Part shown: in pieces, positions 57,837 through 64,000 of the stretch
How the letters are laid out: each line of letters begins with the position of its first letter
Position numbering within the stretch: the stretch's first letter is position 1
From: an uncultured Pelagibacteraceae bacterium
Lineage (GTDB): Bacteria > Pseudomonadota > Alphaproteobacteria > Pelagibacterales > Pelagibacteraceae
Direction: 5' to 3'
NCBI GenBank assembly: GCA_902605645.1
Contig: CACLDE010000002.1
Coordinates: forward strand, 62,001 to 126,000
Length of the DNA stretch: 64,000 nt
Notes under the pieces: model-generated
The model's database searches: none
Seen by the model: the letters and a program-made list of their open reading frames with translations, nothing else
Told to the model about the DNA's origin: nothing
Translations under genes and position numbers: made by a program

Positions 57837-58031
57837 ATGGGAATTCATTATGACTATAAATCTACACGTGGTGAAAAAGCTTTGAAGAAAGAAGCTAAAA
57901 AAAAAGCACGTTTAGAGCAAAGAAGGGCAAAAAAAACAAAAGATAACCCGTTGCCAAAAAAAGAGGAAAAGATGCATGATATTGATAAGCCAATTACTTT
58001 GGAAGATTTAACGAATCCCGATAAATCGTAA
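57837..58031 (+). CDS. 64-aa basic hypothetical protein
   Basis: The 64 residues are Lys/Arg/Ala-rich and probably helical (GEKALKKEAKKKARLEQRRA), with a short acidic tail (ITLEDLTNPDKS). GGAG at 57828-57831, 5 nt before the ATG, supports the start. It resembles short basic alphaproteobacterial proteins of unknown role; I cannot name a family with confidence. The stop overlaps the next ORF as TAATG. Confidence 0.7.
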   Translation: MGIHYDYKSTRGEKALKKEAKKKARLEQRRAKKTKDNPLPKKEEKMHDIDKPITLEDLTNPDKS

Positions 58032-58165
58032 TGCCCAAACAAATCCTCGCCCAATTTAATATAGATATGAAAAATTATGTTAAACTTCAAAAAAAAAAAA
58101 AAATTTACGAAATACGTAAAAAACTTTTAAAAAAAAATCTAAAAAAAAGAAAAATAAAGACTTAA
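58031..58165 (+). CDS. 44-aa Lys-rich hypothetical protein
   Basis: Its ATG overlaps the preceding TAA (TAATG). The 44 residues start MPKQILAQFNIDMKNYVKL and are then extremely Lys-rich, encoded by a run of 13 adenines at 58091-58103 and further A-tracts. It ends 9 bp before dcd. The A-run is prone to slippage, so the frame could be disrupted or reflect a leader rather than a stable protein. Confidence 0.4.
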   Translation: MPKQILAQFNIDMKNYVKLQKKKKIYEIRKKLLKKNLKKRKIKT

Positions 58166-58174
58166 ATAAATTAG

Positions 58175-58729
58175 ATGACAGTACTTTCTGATAGGTGGAT
58201 AAAAAAAATGTCAAAATCAACAGGTATGATCAAACCATTTGTTGACAAGCAGAATAGACGAGGAAAGGTTTCTTTCGGCTTATCTTCTTATGGATATGAT
58301 GCAAGAGTTTCAAATGAATTTAAAATTTTTACCAATGTAAACTCAGGGGTAGTTGACCCTAAAGTTTTTAAAAAAGATAGTTTTGTCACCAAAAAGTCTA
58401 AAGAATGTATTATTCCACCTAATTCTTTTGCTTTAGCAAGAACTGTTGAATATTTTAAAATTCCTAAAAATGTTCTTGTGATTTGCTTAGGAAAATCTAC
58501 CTACGCACGTTGTGGTATAATAGTAAACGTAACTCCTTTAGAACCAGGTTGGGAAGGACATGTGACATTAGAGTTTTCCAATACAACGCCTTTGCCTGCA
58601 AAAATCTATGCCAATGAAGGAGTGGCACAATTTGTTTTCATTAAAGGAAATGAAGTTCCTGACATCACTTACGACAAGAGAAAAGGTAAGTATATGAAAC
58701 AAAAAGGTGTGACGCTTCCGAAAATTTAA
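58175..58729 (+). CDS. dcd: dCTP deaminase
   Basis: Dcd converts dCTP to dUTP for thymidylate synthesis. The 184 residues include the start region [17 protein letters not shown], the signature [18 protein letters not shown], and the active-site segment [37 protein letters not shown]. It precedes murA by 6 bp. Confidence 0.96.
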   Translation: MTVLSDRWIKKMSKSTGMIKPFVDKQNRRGKVSFGLSSYGYDARVSNEFKIFTNVNSGVVDPKVFKKDSFVTKKSKECIIPPNSFALARTVEYFKIPKNVLVICLGKSTYARCGIIVNVTPLEPGWEGHVTLEFSNTTPLPAKIYANEGVAQFVFIKGNEVPDITYDKRKGKYMKQKGVTLPKI

Positions 58730-58735
58730 ATTTAA

Positions 58736-59989
58736 ATGCGTAAACTTATTATAGATGGGAAAAAAATCTTATCTGGGAGTATTAAAATATCTGGTTCAAA
58801 AAACTCTGCTCTTCCAATTCTTGCTGCCTCGATATTAAACAAGGAAACAATAATAAAAAATATACCTTATGTTAACGATATTTTGACTATGTTAAATTTA
58901 CTTAAATTTATTGGATTGAAATATAAATTATTAAAAAAAAAAAATTCAGTCGTAGTCACTAATATAGATAAAAAAATTAACACCGTTGCACCTTACAAAC
59001 TTGTTAAAACAATGAGGGCTGGAGTTTTAGTGCTAGGCCCATTGCTTGCAAGATATGGCAATGCAAAAGTTTCACTTCCAGGCGGATGCGCAATAGGTAC
59101 TAGACCTGTAGACTTACATTTATTTGCTTTAAAAAAACTTGGTGCAAAAATTAAAATTAAAAATGGGTATATATTTGCTACTGCCCCTAAAGGCCTGAGA
59201 GGGTCAAGTTTTAGACTTCCATCTATATCAGTCGGGGCGACTGAAAATGTAATTTTAGCTGCTACTCATGCTGAAGGCGTCACTGTAATTGACAATTGTG
59301 CAGTTGAACCAGAAATAAAAGATTTAATTAAATTCATACAAAAATTAGGGGTAAAAATAAAAATTGATGGTAGAAAAATAACTATAGCAGGATCAATAAA
59401 AGAAAAAAAAATCACTCATAAAATAATTTGTGATAGAATTGAGCTCGGTACCTATTTAATTGGTGGTGCTTTGACTGCAAAAAAACTCAGACTTAAAAAT
59501 ATAGACCCAAAATTAATAAAAACAGAAATTTTAATTTTAAAAAAGATGGGTATTAAAATGAAAGTTGAAAAAAATTTTATAGAAATTTACAAGTCTAGAA
59601 ACATAAAAAATATTAATATAAAAACTGCCCCTTACCCGGGCTTTCCCACAGATTTACAGGCTCAAATTATGATTTTAATGACTCAAGCTAAAGGGCTTTC
59701 AAAAATTAAAGAAAATATTTTTGAAAACAGGTTTATGCATGTCCCAGAGTTAAAAAGGATGGGAGCTAAAATAGAAATACGTAATAATACTGCAAATATT
59801 TCTGGGCCATCTTTTTTGACGGGCGCAGAAGTAATGGCGACTGATTTAAGAGCATCGGTAAGCCTAGTTTTAGCTGCTCTTATTGCTGATAAAAGAACTA
59901 AAATAAATAGGATTTATCATCTTGATAGAGGATATCAAGACCTTGAAAAAAAATTAATTAAATGCAAAGCTCAAATTAAAAGAGTTTAG
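58736..59989 (+). CDS. murA: UDP-N-acetylglucosamine 1-carboxyvinyltransferase
   Basis: MurA carries out the first committed step of peptidoglycan synthesis. The 417 residues have ISGSKNSALPILAASIL, the catalytic (fosfomycin-target) cysteine in LPGGCAIGTRPVDLH at ~119, and PYPGFPTDLQAQ and ATDLRASVSLVLAALIA. The cysteine is present, so it should be fosfomycin-sensitive at the target level. It is followed by the DUF2948 gene, a common alphaproteobacterial pairing. Confidence 0.97.
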   Translation: MRKLIIDGKKILSGSIKISGSKNSALPILAASILNKETIIKNIPYVNDILTMLNLLKFIGLKYKLLKKKNSVVVTNIDKKINTVAPYKLVKTMRAGVLVLGPLLARYGNAKVSLPGGCAIGTRPVDLHLFALKKLGAKIKIKNGYIFATAPKGLRGSSFRLPSISVGATENVILAATHAEGVTVIDNCAVEPEIKDLIKFIQKLGVKIKIDGRKITIAGSIKEKKITHKIICDRIELGTYLIGGALTAKKLRLKNIDPKLIKTEILILKKMGIKMKVEKNFIEIYKSRNIKNINIKTAPYPGFPTDLQAQIMILMTQAKGLSKIKENIFENRFMHVPELKRMGAKIEIRNNTANISGPSFLTGAEVMATDLRASVSLVLAALIADKRTKINRIYHLDRGYQDLEKKLIKCKAQIKRV

Positions 59990-59990
59990 G

Positions 59991-60434
59991 GTGAAAGTTC
60001 AAAATTTAAAACTTATAGCTAGAACTATTGAAGATCTGAGAGTCATTTCTGCACACTTACAAGACTCAATAGTGAAAACATCCGATATTGCAAATTTAAA
60101 AAAAAATAGAATATTTTTAATGCAATTAAATAGGTTTATGTGGGAAGATGTTGAAAAAGGAGTTTTTAGAAAAAACAAAAGAATAAGAACGGTAATTAAA
60201 TTTGAAAATATTCTAAAAGTTGCTTCAAAAAATGTGGATCAAAATAAAAATGACAGATTTTTGGACTTTTTAGCTATTGAAACGATCAAAATGCCTGATA
60301 AAAATTATGAAATGAAATTAATATTTTCTGGGGACGTAGTCTTGAAACTTTTAGCCGAGGCTATTGAGGTAACTTTGGATGATCAAGGCTCACCTTGGGA
60401 AAGTAAAAATATACCTGAACATAAAGATTTATAA
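59991..60434 (+). CDS. DUF2948 family protein
   Basis: The 147 residues match the alphaproteobacterial DUF2948 family usually found beside murA (LKLIARTIEDLRVISAHLQDSIVK, FLMQLNRFMWEDVE, ending GSPWESKNIPEH). Start is GTG 59991, 1 bp after the murA stop. The function is unknown; the conserved linkage suggests a link to cell envelope or central metabolism. Confidence 0.88.
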   Translation: MKVQNLKLIARTIEDLRVISAHLQDSIVKTSDIANLKKNRIFLMQLNRFMWEDVEKGVFRKNKRIRTVIKFENILKVASKNVDQNKNDRFLDFLAIETIKMPDKNYEMKLIFSGDVVLKLLAEAIEVTLDDQGSPWESKNIPEHKDL

Positions 60435-60460
60435 TGATAGAATTAGGAGGAGGAAAATAA

Positions 60461-60676
60461 TTGACCAAGCAAGAAACTTTAGAGTTTAAGGGAAAAGTGA
60501 CTGAATTATTACCCAATGCAATGTTTAGAGTAAAACTTGAAAATAATCATGAAATTCTTGCTCACACGGCTGGAAAATTAAGAAAGAATAGAATAAGAGT
60601 GCTTGCCGGGGATAATGTGATGGTTGAAATGACTCCATATGATCTTACTAAAGGAAGAATAACTTTTAGATTTTAG
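60461..60676 (+). CDS. infA: Translation initiation factor IF-1
   Basis: IF-1 occupies the ribosomal A site during initiation. The 71 residues show an OB fold ([63 protein letters not shown]). The start is TTG with a very strong AGGAGGAGG at 60445-60453, 7 nt upstream. The UAG stop (60674-60676) shares its last G with the first base of the following tRNA-Phe gene, so mature tRNA production would cut through the stop codon. Confidence 0.95.
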   Translation: MTKQETLEFKGKVTELLPNAMFRVKLENNHEILAHTAGKLRKNRIRVLAGDNVMVEMTPYDLTKGRITFRF

Positions 60677-60750
60677 GCCTTGTAGCTCAGTAGTAGAGCA
60701 GTACCCTGAAAAGGTATGTGTCGTTTGTGCGATTCAAACCAAGGCCACCA
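60676..60750 (+). tRNA. tRNA-Phe (anticodon GAA) with atypical elbow
   Basis: All four stems pair: acceptor GGCCTTG/CAAGGCC, D-stem GCTC/GAGC, anticodon stem GTACC/GGTAT around CTGAAAA, and T-stem GTTTG/CAAAC. The D-loop AGTAGTA is one base short and lacks the GG doublet. The T-loop is TGCGATT instead of TTCGATT, so position 55 (60729) is G. CCA is encoded and followed at once by a second CCA (60748-60753). Both other tRNAs in the window have canonical loops. It is probably functional but unusual. Confidence 0.93.
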
Positions 60751-60755
60751 CCAAA

Positions 60756-61199
60756 ATGAATAAAAAAGATATTTATAAAATTTTTAAACCTCAACTTACA
60801 CCAAAAAAAATGTTGGAGCTTGGTGTATTCGGTGGTTCTTATTTTATTGATGGTGACATTAAAGAGTTTCCAATCGAATGGTTTAAAAAAGCTAAAATAA
60901 GTAAACAGTTCGATGTTAACTTAAACCGATTCAAAATCGTATCTGGATTATCCAGAGAGGAGTGGATAGATAAAGGCTGGATCTTTAAGCAAGACCCTTT
61001 AGGTTGGTTTCAATGGTATTGCAGATTTAAAAATGGGAGAAGGATACCTGAAATGGATTTAATTCAAATTAAAAGATGGAAAGCTTTCGGTGATAGACAT
61101 GCACCAGCAGTTAAAAAAAATTGTGAGGAAGGTGACCTTCAGTGCAGAAAAAGACAAAGACAGGCTTTATTGCAGTGGGCATATAATCCTTTTTTTTGA
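60756..61199 (+). CDS. Conserved hypothetical protein, 147 aa
   Basis: The ATG lies 5 nt after the tRNA-Phe CCA with no Shine-Dalgarno. The protein is soluble, rich in Trp and aromatic residues, and has several motif-like segments (YFIDGDIKEFPIEWFKKAKIS, LGWFQWYCRFKNGRR, KRWKAFGDRHAPAVKKNC, RQRQALLQWAYNPFF). The WYCRFKNGRR and RQALLQWAYNP blocks look like strongly conserved cores, but I do not recognise the family with certainty. It would be read as a nearly leaderless mRNA after tRNA processing. Confidence 0.8.
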   Translation: MNKKDIYKIFKPQLTPKKMLELGVFGGSYFIDGDIKEFPIEWFKKAKISKQFDVNLNRFKIVSGLSREEWIDKGWIFKQDPLGWFQWYCRFKNGRRIPEMDLIQIKRWKAFGDRHAPAVKKNCEEGDLQCRKRQRQALLQWAYNPFF

Positions 61200-63743
61200 T
61201 TAAATAGATCCACAGCAATGTTTATATTTTTTTCCTGAACCACACGGACATTTATCATTTCGACCTATTTTTTGATTTGTCGCAGAGGGTTGTTTTTTTT
61301 GATCTGCTTCATTTTTTAAAACTAAGTTCATATTTAAAAGAAACTTAATAATATCAGTTTTAACTTTTTGCAGTAATACTTCAAAAAGAGTGAATGCCTC
61401 TTTTTTAAATTCTGACAGGGGATCTTTCTGTCCATAACTTCTAAGTCCTATTACTTGTCTTAATTGCTCTAAATACTGGAGATGAGCTCTCCAAGAAAAA
61501 TCTAGTATTTGCAAAAAAATTTTTTTTTCTAAATCTTGATATTGTTCAGCACCAATTAACTTAATTTTTTCATCTCTTTTATGATTGAAAATTTCTATAA
61601 TTTTCCTCAAAAACTGCTTATCGTCTAAATTTCCATATTTTATTAAATCTGCATCACTAATTACGTTTCCAGTAAAATTTTTAATTCCTGCTAAAAATGA
61701 TTTTTCATCATTTGATGATTTAAAATTAGATTTAGTTTCTAACAATTTTTTTGATAATTCTTCGAGAAAATCATTAATCATTTTTTTAATATTAGATTGC
61801 TTTAAAATATTTAGTCTTTGACTAAAAATCACCTGACGCTGATCATTCATTACATCATCAAATTTTATAAGAGTTTTTCTAATATCAAAATTTCTAGCCT
61901 CAACTTTTTTTTGAGCCCTTTCCATAGCCTTATTAATCCAAGGATGATCAATCGACTCATTTTCTTTAAGACCCAATTTTTTTAAAACACCATCAATTTG
62001 ATCCCCACCAAATAATCTCATCAATTCATCTTGTAAACTGATAAAAAAAATTGATGTTCCTGGATCTCCTTGTCTGCCTGATCGACCTCTAAGTTGGTTA
62101 TCTATTCTTCTACTCTCGTGTCTTTCAGTCCCTATTACACATAAACCGCCAATTGATTTGACTTTACTATCATTTAATTCTGTTTCTTTACTATCTAAAA
62201 CTTTATTATTTTGAGACTCTAATCTTCCTCCCAACTTTATATCTGTCCCTCTTCCCGCCATATTCGTAGCAATTGTTATTGCGTTTACTTTACCTGCTTC
62301 TGAAATAATTTTTGCTTCTTCCTCATGAAATTTAGCATTTAGAATATTATGTTTAAGATTTTTAGCTTTAAGAAACGAGGAGATTTTTTCAGATTTTTCT
62401 ATACTGGTTGTGCCAACTAAAATTGGTTGGCCAACTTTATTACGCTCTATTATTTTTTTTGTAATGGCATCGTACTTTTCTTTTTCTGTCCTAAATATTA
62501 AGTCATTATAATCTTTCCTTATCATTTTGTTATTAGTAGGAATTGATACAACATTTAATTTGTAAATATCAAAAAATTCTTCTGATTCGGTTATAGCTGT
62601 ACCAGTCATCCCAGATAACTTTTTATATAATCTAAAATAATTTTGATAAGTTATAGAGGCAAGAGTTTGATTTTCCTCTTGAATAATTACATTTTCTTTT
62701 GCTTCAATAGCCTGGTGAAGACCGTCAGAAAATCTTCTTCCACTTAAAATTCTCCCTGTAAACTCGTCTATAATTTGTACTTTTCCGTCTTTAACAATAT
62801 AGTCTTTATCTTTTTGAAACAACAAACTTGCTTTTAAGGATTGATTTACGTGATGAACTAAATCTAAATTTTGTGGGTCATAAAAATTATTATTCTTAAG
62901 CAACCCTTTTTGTAAAGCCAGCTTTTCAATTTTATCAATTCCAGTGTCAGTTAAAATCACATTTTTATTTTTTTCATCGAGGTCATAGTCATCTTTTTGT
63001 AACCTTGAAACAAATTGATTTGCTGAAAAATATAAGTTACTTTTATCCTCGACTTTACCAGATATTATTAATGGTGTTCTCGACTCATCTATTAAAATAC
63101 TATCTACTTCGTCTACTATACAAAAATTATGATCTCTTTGAACCATCTCACTTAAATCATACTTCATATTATCTCTCAAATAATCAAAACCTAACTCATT
63201 ATTGGTTCCGTAAGTAATATCACAATTATAATTTTTTTTTCTTTCAGCATCATCTATGTTCGAAGTTACACATCCAGTCGAAGTTCCTAAAAAATTAAAA
63301 ACTTTTCCCATCCATTCAGAATCTCTTTTAGCCAAATAATCATTAACAGTAACTATATGGACTCCCTTTCCACTTAAAGAATTTAAATAAGCTGGTAAAG
63401 TAGAAACCAGAGTTTTTCCTTCGCCGGTTTTCATTTCTGCAATTTTACCTTGGTGAAGAATCACCCCACCCGCTAACTGAACGTCAAAGTGTCGTTCACC
63501 CAACACCCTTTTAGCAGCCTCTCTGACCAAAGAAAAACTCTCTGGAATTAACTTCTCTAACTCTACACCACTTAAAACCTGTTTTCTTAAAAAATGTGTT
63601 TTTTCCTTAAATTCTTCATCCTTTAATGATAATAATGATTTCTCCCTATTATTGATATCACTTATCAAAGGTTTAATTTTGTCTAATACCTGTTGATTAC
63701 CACTTTTAAATATTTTACTAAAAGCTGCTGTAAATAAATTCAT
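61200..63743 (-). CDS. secA: Protein translocase ATPase SecA
   Basis: SecA drives protein export through SecYEG. From ATG 63743 it has 847 residues: Walker A in AEMKTGEGKTLVSTLPAYL, DEVDSILIDESRTPLIISG, GTDIKLGG and RGRSGRQGDPGTS, the helical wing/scaffold and a C-terminal zinc-binding SEC-C motif CPCGSGKKYKHCC. The longer open frame (to 63794) adds 17 non-conserved residues. It is divergent from argJ with 44 bp between. Confidence 0.97.
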   Translation of the reverse strand: MNLFTAAFSKIFKSGNQQVLDKIKPLISDINNREKSLLSLKDEEFKEKTHFLRKQVLSGVELEKLIPESFSLVREAAKRVLGERHFDVQLAGGVILHQGKIAEMKTGEGKTLVSTLPAYLNSLSGKGVHIVTVNDYLAKRDSEWMGKVFNFLGTSTGCVTSNIDDAERKKNYNCDITYGTNNELGFDYLRDNMKYDLSEMVQRDHNFCIVDEVDSILIDESRTPLIISGKVEDKSNLYFSANQFVSRLQKDDYDLDEKNKNVILTDTGIDKIEKLALQKGLLKNNNFYDPQNLDLVHHVNQSLKASLLFQKDKDYIVKDGKVQIIDEFTGRILSGRRFSDGLHQAIEAKENVIIQEENQTLASITYQNYFRLYKKLSGMTGTAITESEEFFDIYKLNVVSIPTNNKMIRKDYNDLIFRTEKEKYDAITKKIIERNKVGQPILVGTTSIEKSEKISSFLKAKNLKHNILNAKFHEEEAKIISEAGKVNAITIATNMAGRGTDIKLGGRLESQNNKVLDSKETELNDSKVKSIGGLCVIGTERHESRRIDNQLRGRSGRQGDPGTSIFFISLQDELMRLFGGDQIDGVLKKLGLKENESIDHPWINKAMERAQKKVEARNFDIRKTLIKFDDVMNDQRQVIFSQRLNILKQSNIKKMINDFLEELSKKLLETKSNFKSSNDEKSFLAGIKNFTGNVISDADLIKYGNLDDKQFLRKIIEIFNHKRDEKIKLIGAEQYQDLEKKIFLQILDFSWRAHLQYLEQLRQVIGLRSYGQKDPLSEFKKEAFTLFEVLLQKVKTDIIKFLLNMNLVLKNEADQKKQPSATNQKIGRNDKCPCGSGKKYKHCCGSI

Positions 63744-63787
63744 TAATATTCTATATATGTATTTATAACTTAAATTAAATAGTAACA

Positions 63788-64000
63788 ATGACAATAAACT
63801 TAAAAAATTTCCTTTCAGATAAAACTAAATTATCAAAAATGGGAGAATTTCAAGATCTCAAGCCTTTAGACGGTCTAGAAGTTTCTTCAATATCTGCAGA
63901 TTTATATGACAATGGAAGAGACGATTTAGCTCTTTTCTATTTTAAAGAGGGAGCTAATTATGCAACTCTTACTACTTCAAGTTCAATAGTTTCCGAAACA
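63788..64000 (+). CDS. argJ: Glutamate N-acetyltransferase/ornithine acetyltransferase, 5' part only
   Basis: The frame from ATG 63788 runs open to the right edge, giving 71 residues. MGEFQDLKPLDGLEVSSISADLYDNGRDDLALFYFKEGANYATLTTSSSI resembles the N-terminal beta-sheet start of ArgJ, which recycles acetyl groups in arginine synthesis. The catalytic Thr autoproteolysis site lies beyond the window. SecA-ArgJ divergence is familiar in alphaproteobacteria. The call rests on a short piece. Confidence 0.8.
   Translation, partial: MTINLKNFLSDKTKLSKMGEFQDLKPLDGLEVSSISADLYDNGRDDLALFYFKEGANYATLTTSSSIVSET

Noticed and set aside
60676-60750. tRNA-Phe as a pseudogene
   Set aside because: All stems are fully paired, the anticodon and CCA are intact, and only elbow positions differ, so a functional but atypical tRNA is more likely.
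1-64000. CRISPR arrays, insertion sequences, prophage or toxin-antitoxin loci
   Set aside because: No regularly spaced repeats, transposase or integrase motifs or paired toxin-antitoxin genes were seen in reading either strand.

Overview
The window is a compact, very AT-rich stretch of bacterial chromosome (roughly 30% GC by eye) carrying almost only housekeeping genes. Intergenic gaps are tiny, start and stop codons often overlap, and there are no transposases, phage genes, CRISPR arrays or long repeats. Several features point to an alphaproteobacterium of the streamlined marine SAR11/Pelagibacterales type: a class I lysyl-tRNA synthetase, the J-domain/CobS/CobT/BolA cluster, DUF2948 beside murA, a rpmH-rnpA-yidD-yidC-argB-dapD-dapE operon, and secA divergent from argJ. 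This placement is inferred from gene content and was not tested with a tree.

Layout. 1-6.4 kb (minus): aceE-aceF for pyruvate dehydrogenase, then an EamA permease, a hotdog thioesterase and a truncated FG-GAP protein. 6.5-8.8 kb (minus): thiolase, a 44-aa membrane peptide and an HDAC-family deacetylase. 8.9-9.8 kb: tRNA-Arg, a 25-aa membrane peptide and uppP. 9.9-15.9 kb: gltD-gltB. 15.9-18.7 kb: a YeeZ-like epimerase, an alpha/beta hydrolase and a glycosyltransferase. 18.7-27.1 kb: the translation operon thrS-infC-rpmI-rplT-pheS-pheT-lepA. 27.1-31.2 kb: a small surface-glycan group around tRNA-Ser. 31.3-34.9 kb (minus): TrkH, an AmpG-like transporter and an NlpC/P60 hydrolase. 34.9-38.5 kb: lysK, pyrD, rpmB and a queuosine-precursor transporter. 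38.5-43.6 kb: cobS-cobT with a J-domain protein, bolA, aroB and aroK. 43.7-47.8 kb: two unknown envelope proteins, then def-fmt-truA. 47.8-55.1 kb (minus): ten tightly packed genes from rpmH to a SET-domain methyltransferase. 55.2-61.2 kb: a VTT membrane protein, a YyaL-like protein, three small ORFs, dcd, murA, DUF2948, infA, tRNA-Phe and a conserved unknown. 61.2-64 kb: secA and the start of argJ.

The genes serve central carbon entry (PDH), ammonia assimilation (GltBD), lysine/peptidoglycan precursors (DapDE, MurA, UppP), the shikimate pathway, translation and membrane insertion.

The most unusual points are: (1) an extra N-terminal lipoyl domain fused to a homodimeric-type AceE, with a 30-codon ORF just upstream; (2) a tRNA-Phe with a non-canonical elbow and an encoded CCACCA end, whose first base is the last base of the infA stop codon; (3) 18- and 25-residue membrane peptides with Shine-Dalgarno sites directly after tRNA genes; (4) a SET methyltransferase and an HDAC deacetylase side by side in one operon; (5) CobS/CobT with a J-domain protein and no cobalamin genes nearby.
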